From positions 1 to 5,846 of the forward strand of contig JAISAK010000135.1 in the NCBI GenBank assembly GCA_031266695.1: a stretch of 5,846 nt of DNA. The letters run 5' to 3'. Each line of letters starts with the position of its first letter. Position 1 is the stretch's first letter. This DNA is from Treponema sp. (lineage in GTDB: Bacteria; Spirochaetota; Spirochaetia; Treponematales; Breznakiellaceae). Of the stretch, positions 5,732 to 5,846 are shown piece by piece. The notes below the pieces were generated by a model. It saw only the letters and a list, made by a program, of their open reading frames with translations, did no database searches and was not told where the DNA came from. Made by a program: the position numbers and the translations under genes.

Positions 5732-5802
5732 TTGACGGTAACGCGAAAACCCGGATATAGTTTTTTTAGATTTTTTGTATTTTCTATATCAAGGAGATTT
5801 TT
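5732..5802 (+). promoter_or_regulatory. Strong promoter and leader of the right-edge gene
   Basis: TTGACG (5732-5737) and TATAGT (5756-5761) are separated by 18 nt, each one base from consensus. Transcription would start near 5768, leaving a leader of about 35 nt. The initial region is T-rich, with T-runs at 5761-5767, 5771-5776 and 5780-5783 spaced about one helical turn apart. GATATAG (5754-5760) overlaps the -10 and is repeated inverted as CTATATC at 5784-5790. The ribosome site AAGGAG (5791-5796) lies 6 nt before the ATG. Confidence 0.7.
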
Positions 5803-5846
5803 ATGAAAGTAGATTTCCGTGTCTTTAGTACAATAAAAAAAGTGTT
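5803..5846 (+). CDS. Start of an unidentified gene cut by the right edge
   Basis: An ATG with an ideal ribosome site (AAGGAG, 6 nt spacing) and a strong promoter upstream opens a frame that stays open to the window end, giving MKVDFRVFSTIKKV over 14 codons. Signals for expression are the best in the window. The peptide is basic and could precede a signal or membrane segment, but this is too little to name a family. Gene presence is likely; the product is unknown. Confidence 0.65.
   Translation, partial: MKVDFRVFSTIKKV

Larger units (their letters stand above)
5355..5802. other. Gene-free region of about 450 nt between divergent genes
   Basis: No credible protein-coding frame is found on either strand. 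It contains the membrane gene's promoter at its left end, a run of predicted RNA hairpins (5409-5510), an AT-rich stretch (5511-5551), the 24-bp inverted repeat unit (5552-5700), and the promoter of the right-edge gene (5732-5761). The 101 bp inside the inverted repeat show nothing recognisable beyond a small AGGAAC direct repeat at 5664-5669 and 5672-5677. Confidence 0.7.

Overview
The window looks like chromosomal DNA of a spirochaete, most likely a Treponema-type species of intermediate G+C content. This rests on protein character: a lipoprotein with a relaxed spirochaetal lipobox, a large helical protein of the kind I associate with spirochaete-restricted families (DUF5312 is my best match from memory), and a CHASE2-like membrane protein. 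Genus-level assignment is inference. No plasmid, phage, CRISPR, rRNA or tRNA signature is visible.

Layout from left to right. (1) Positions 1-545, minus strand: the 5' part of a membrane sensor-like gene that runs off the left edge. (2) Positions 546-643: a short divergent promoter region with an extended -10 for the plus-strand genes. (3) Positions 644-2766, plus strand: a two-gene operon, a helical lipoprotein followed after 5 nt by a 511-residue helical protein of unknown function. (4) Positions 2786-4704, minus strand: ychJ and thrC, overlapping by 4 nt (ATGA). They converge on the lipoprotein operon with only 19 nt between the stop codons. (5) Positions 4741-5354, minus strand: a three-segment membrane protein (DUF5362-like) and, overlapping its stop codon, a 35-codon membrane mini-ORF. 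(6) Positions 5355-5802: about 450 nt with no gene. It holds the membrane gene's promoter, a series of predicted RNA hairpins with a T-box-like core, a 24-bp inverted repeat enclosing about 100 bp (a MITE candidate with TA ends), and a strong promoter. (7) Positions 5803-5846, plus strand: the first 14 codons of a gene cut by the right edge.

The only clear metabolic gene is threonine synthase, the last step of threonine synthesis. The rest are envelope-associated or uncharacterised proteins. The less ordinary points are: thrC appears to be leaderless, with a -35/-10 pair placing transcription start on its ATG; thrC carries an extra low-complexity loop with a 14-bp repeat out of frame by one 50-bp step; the coupled mini-ORF; and the structured, repeat-bearing gap at 5400-5800.
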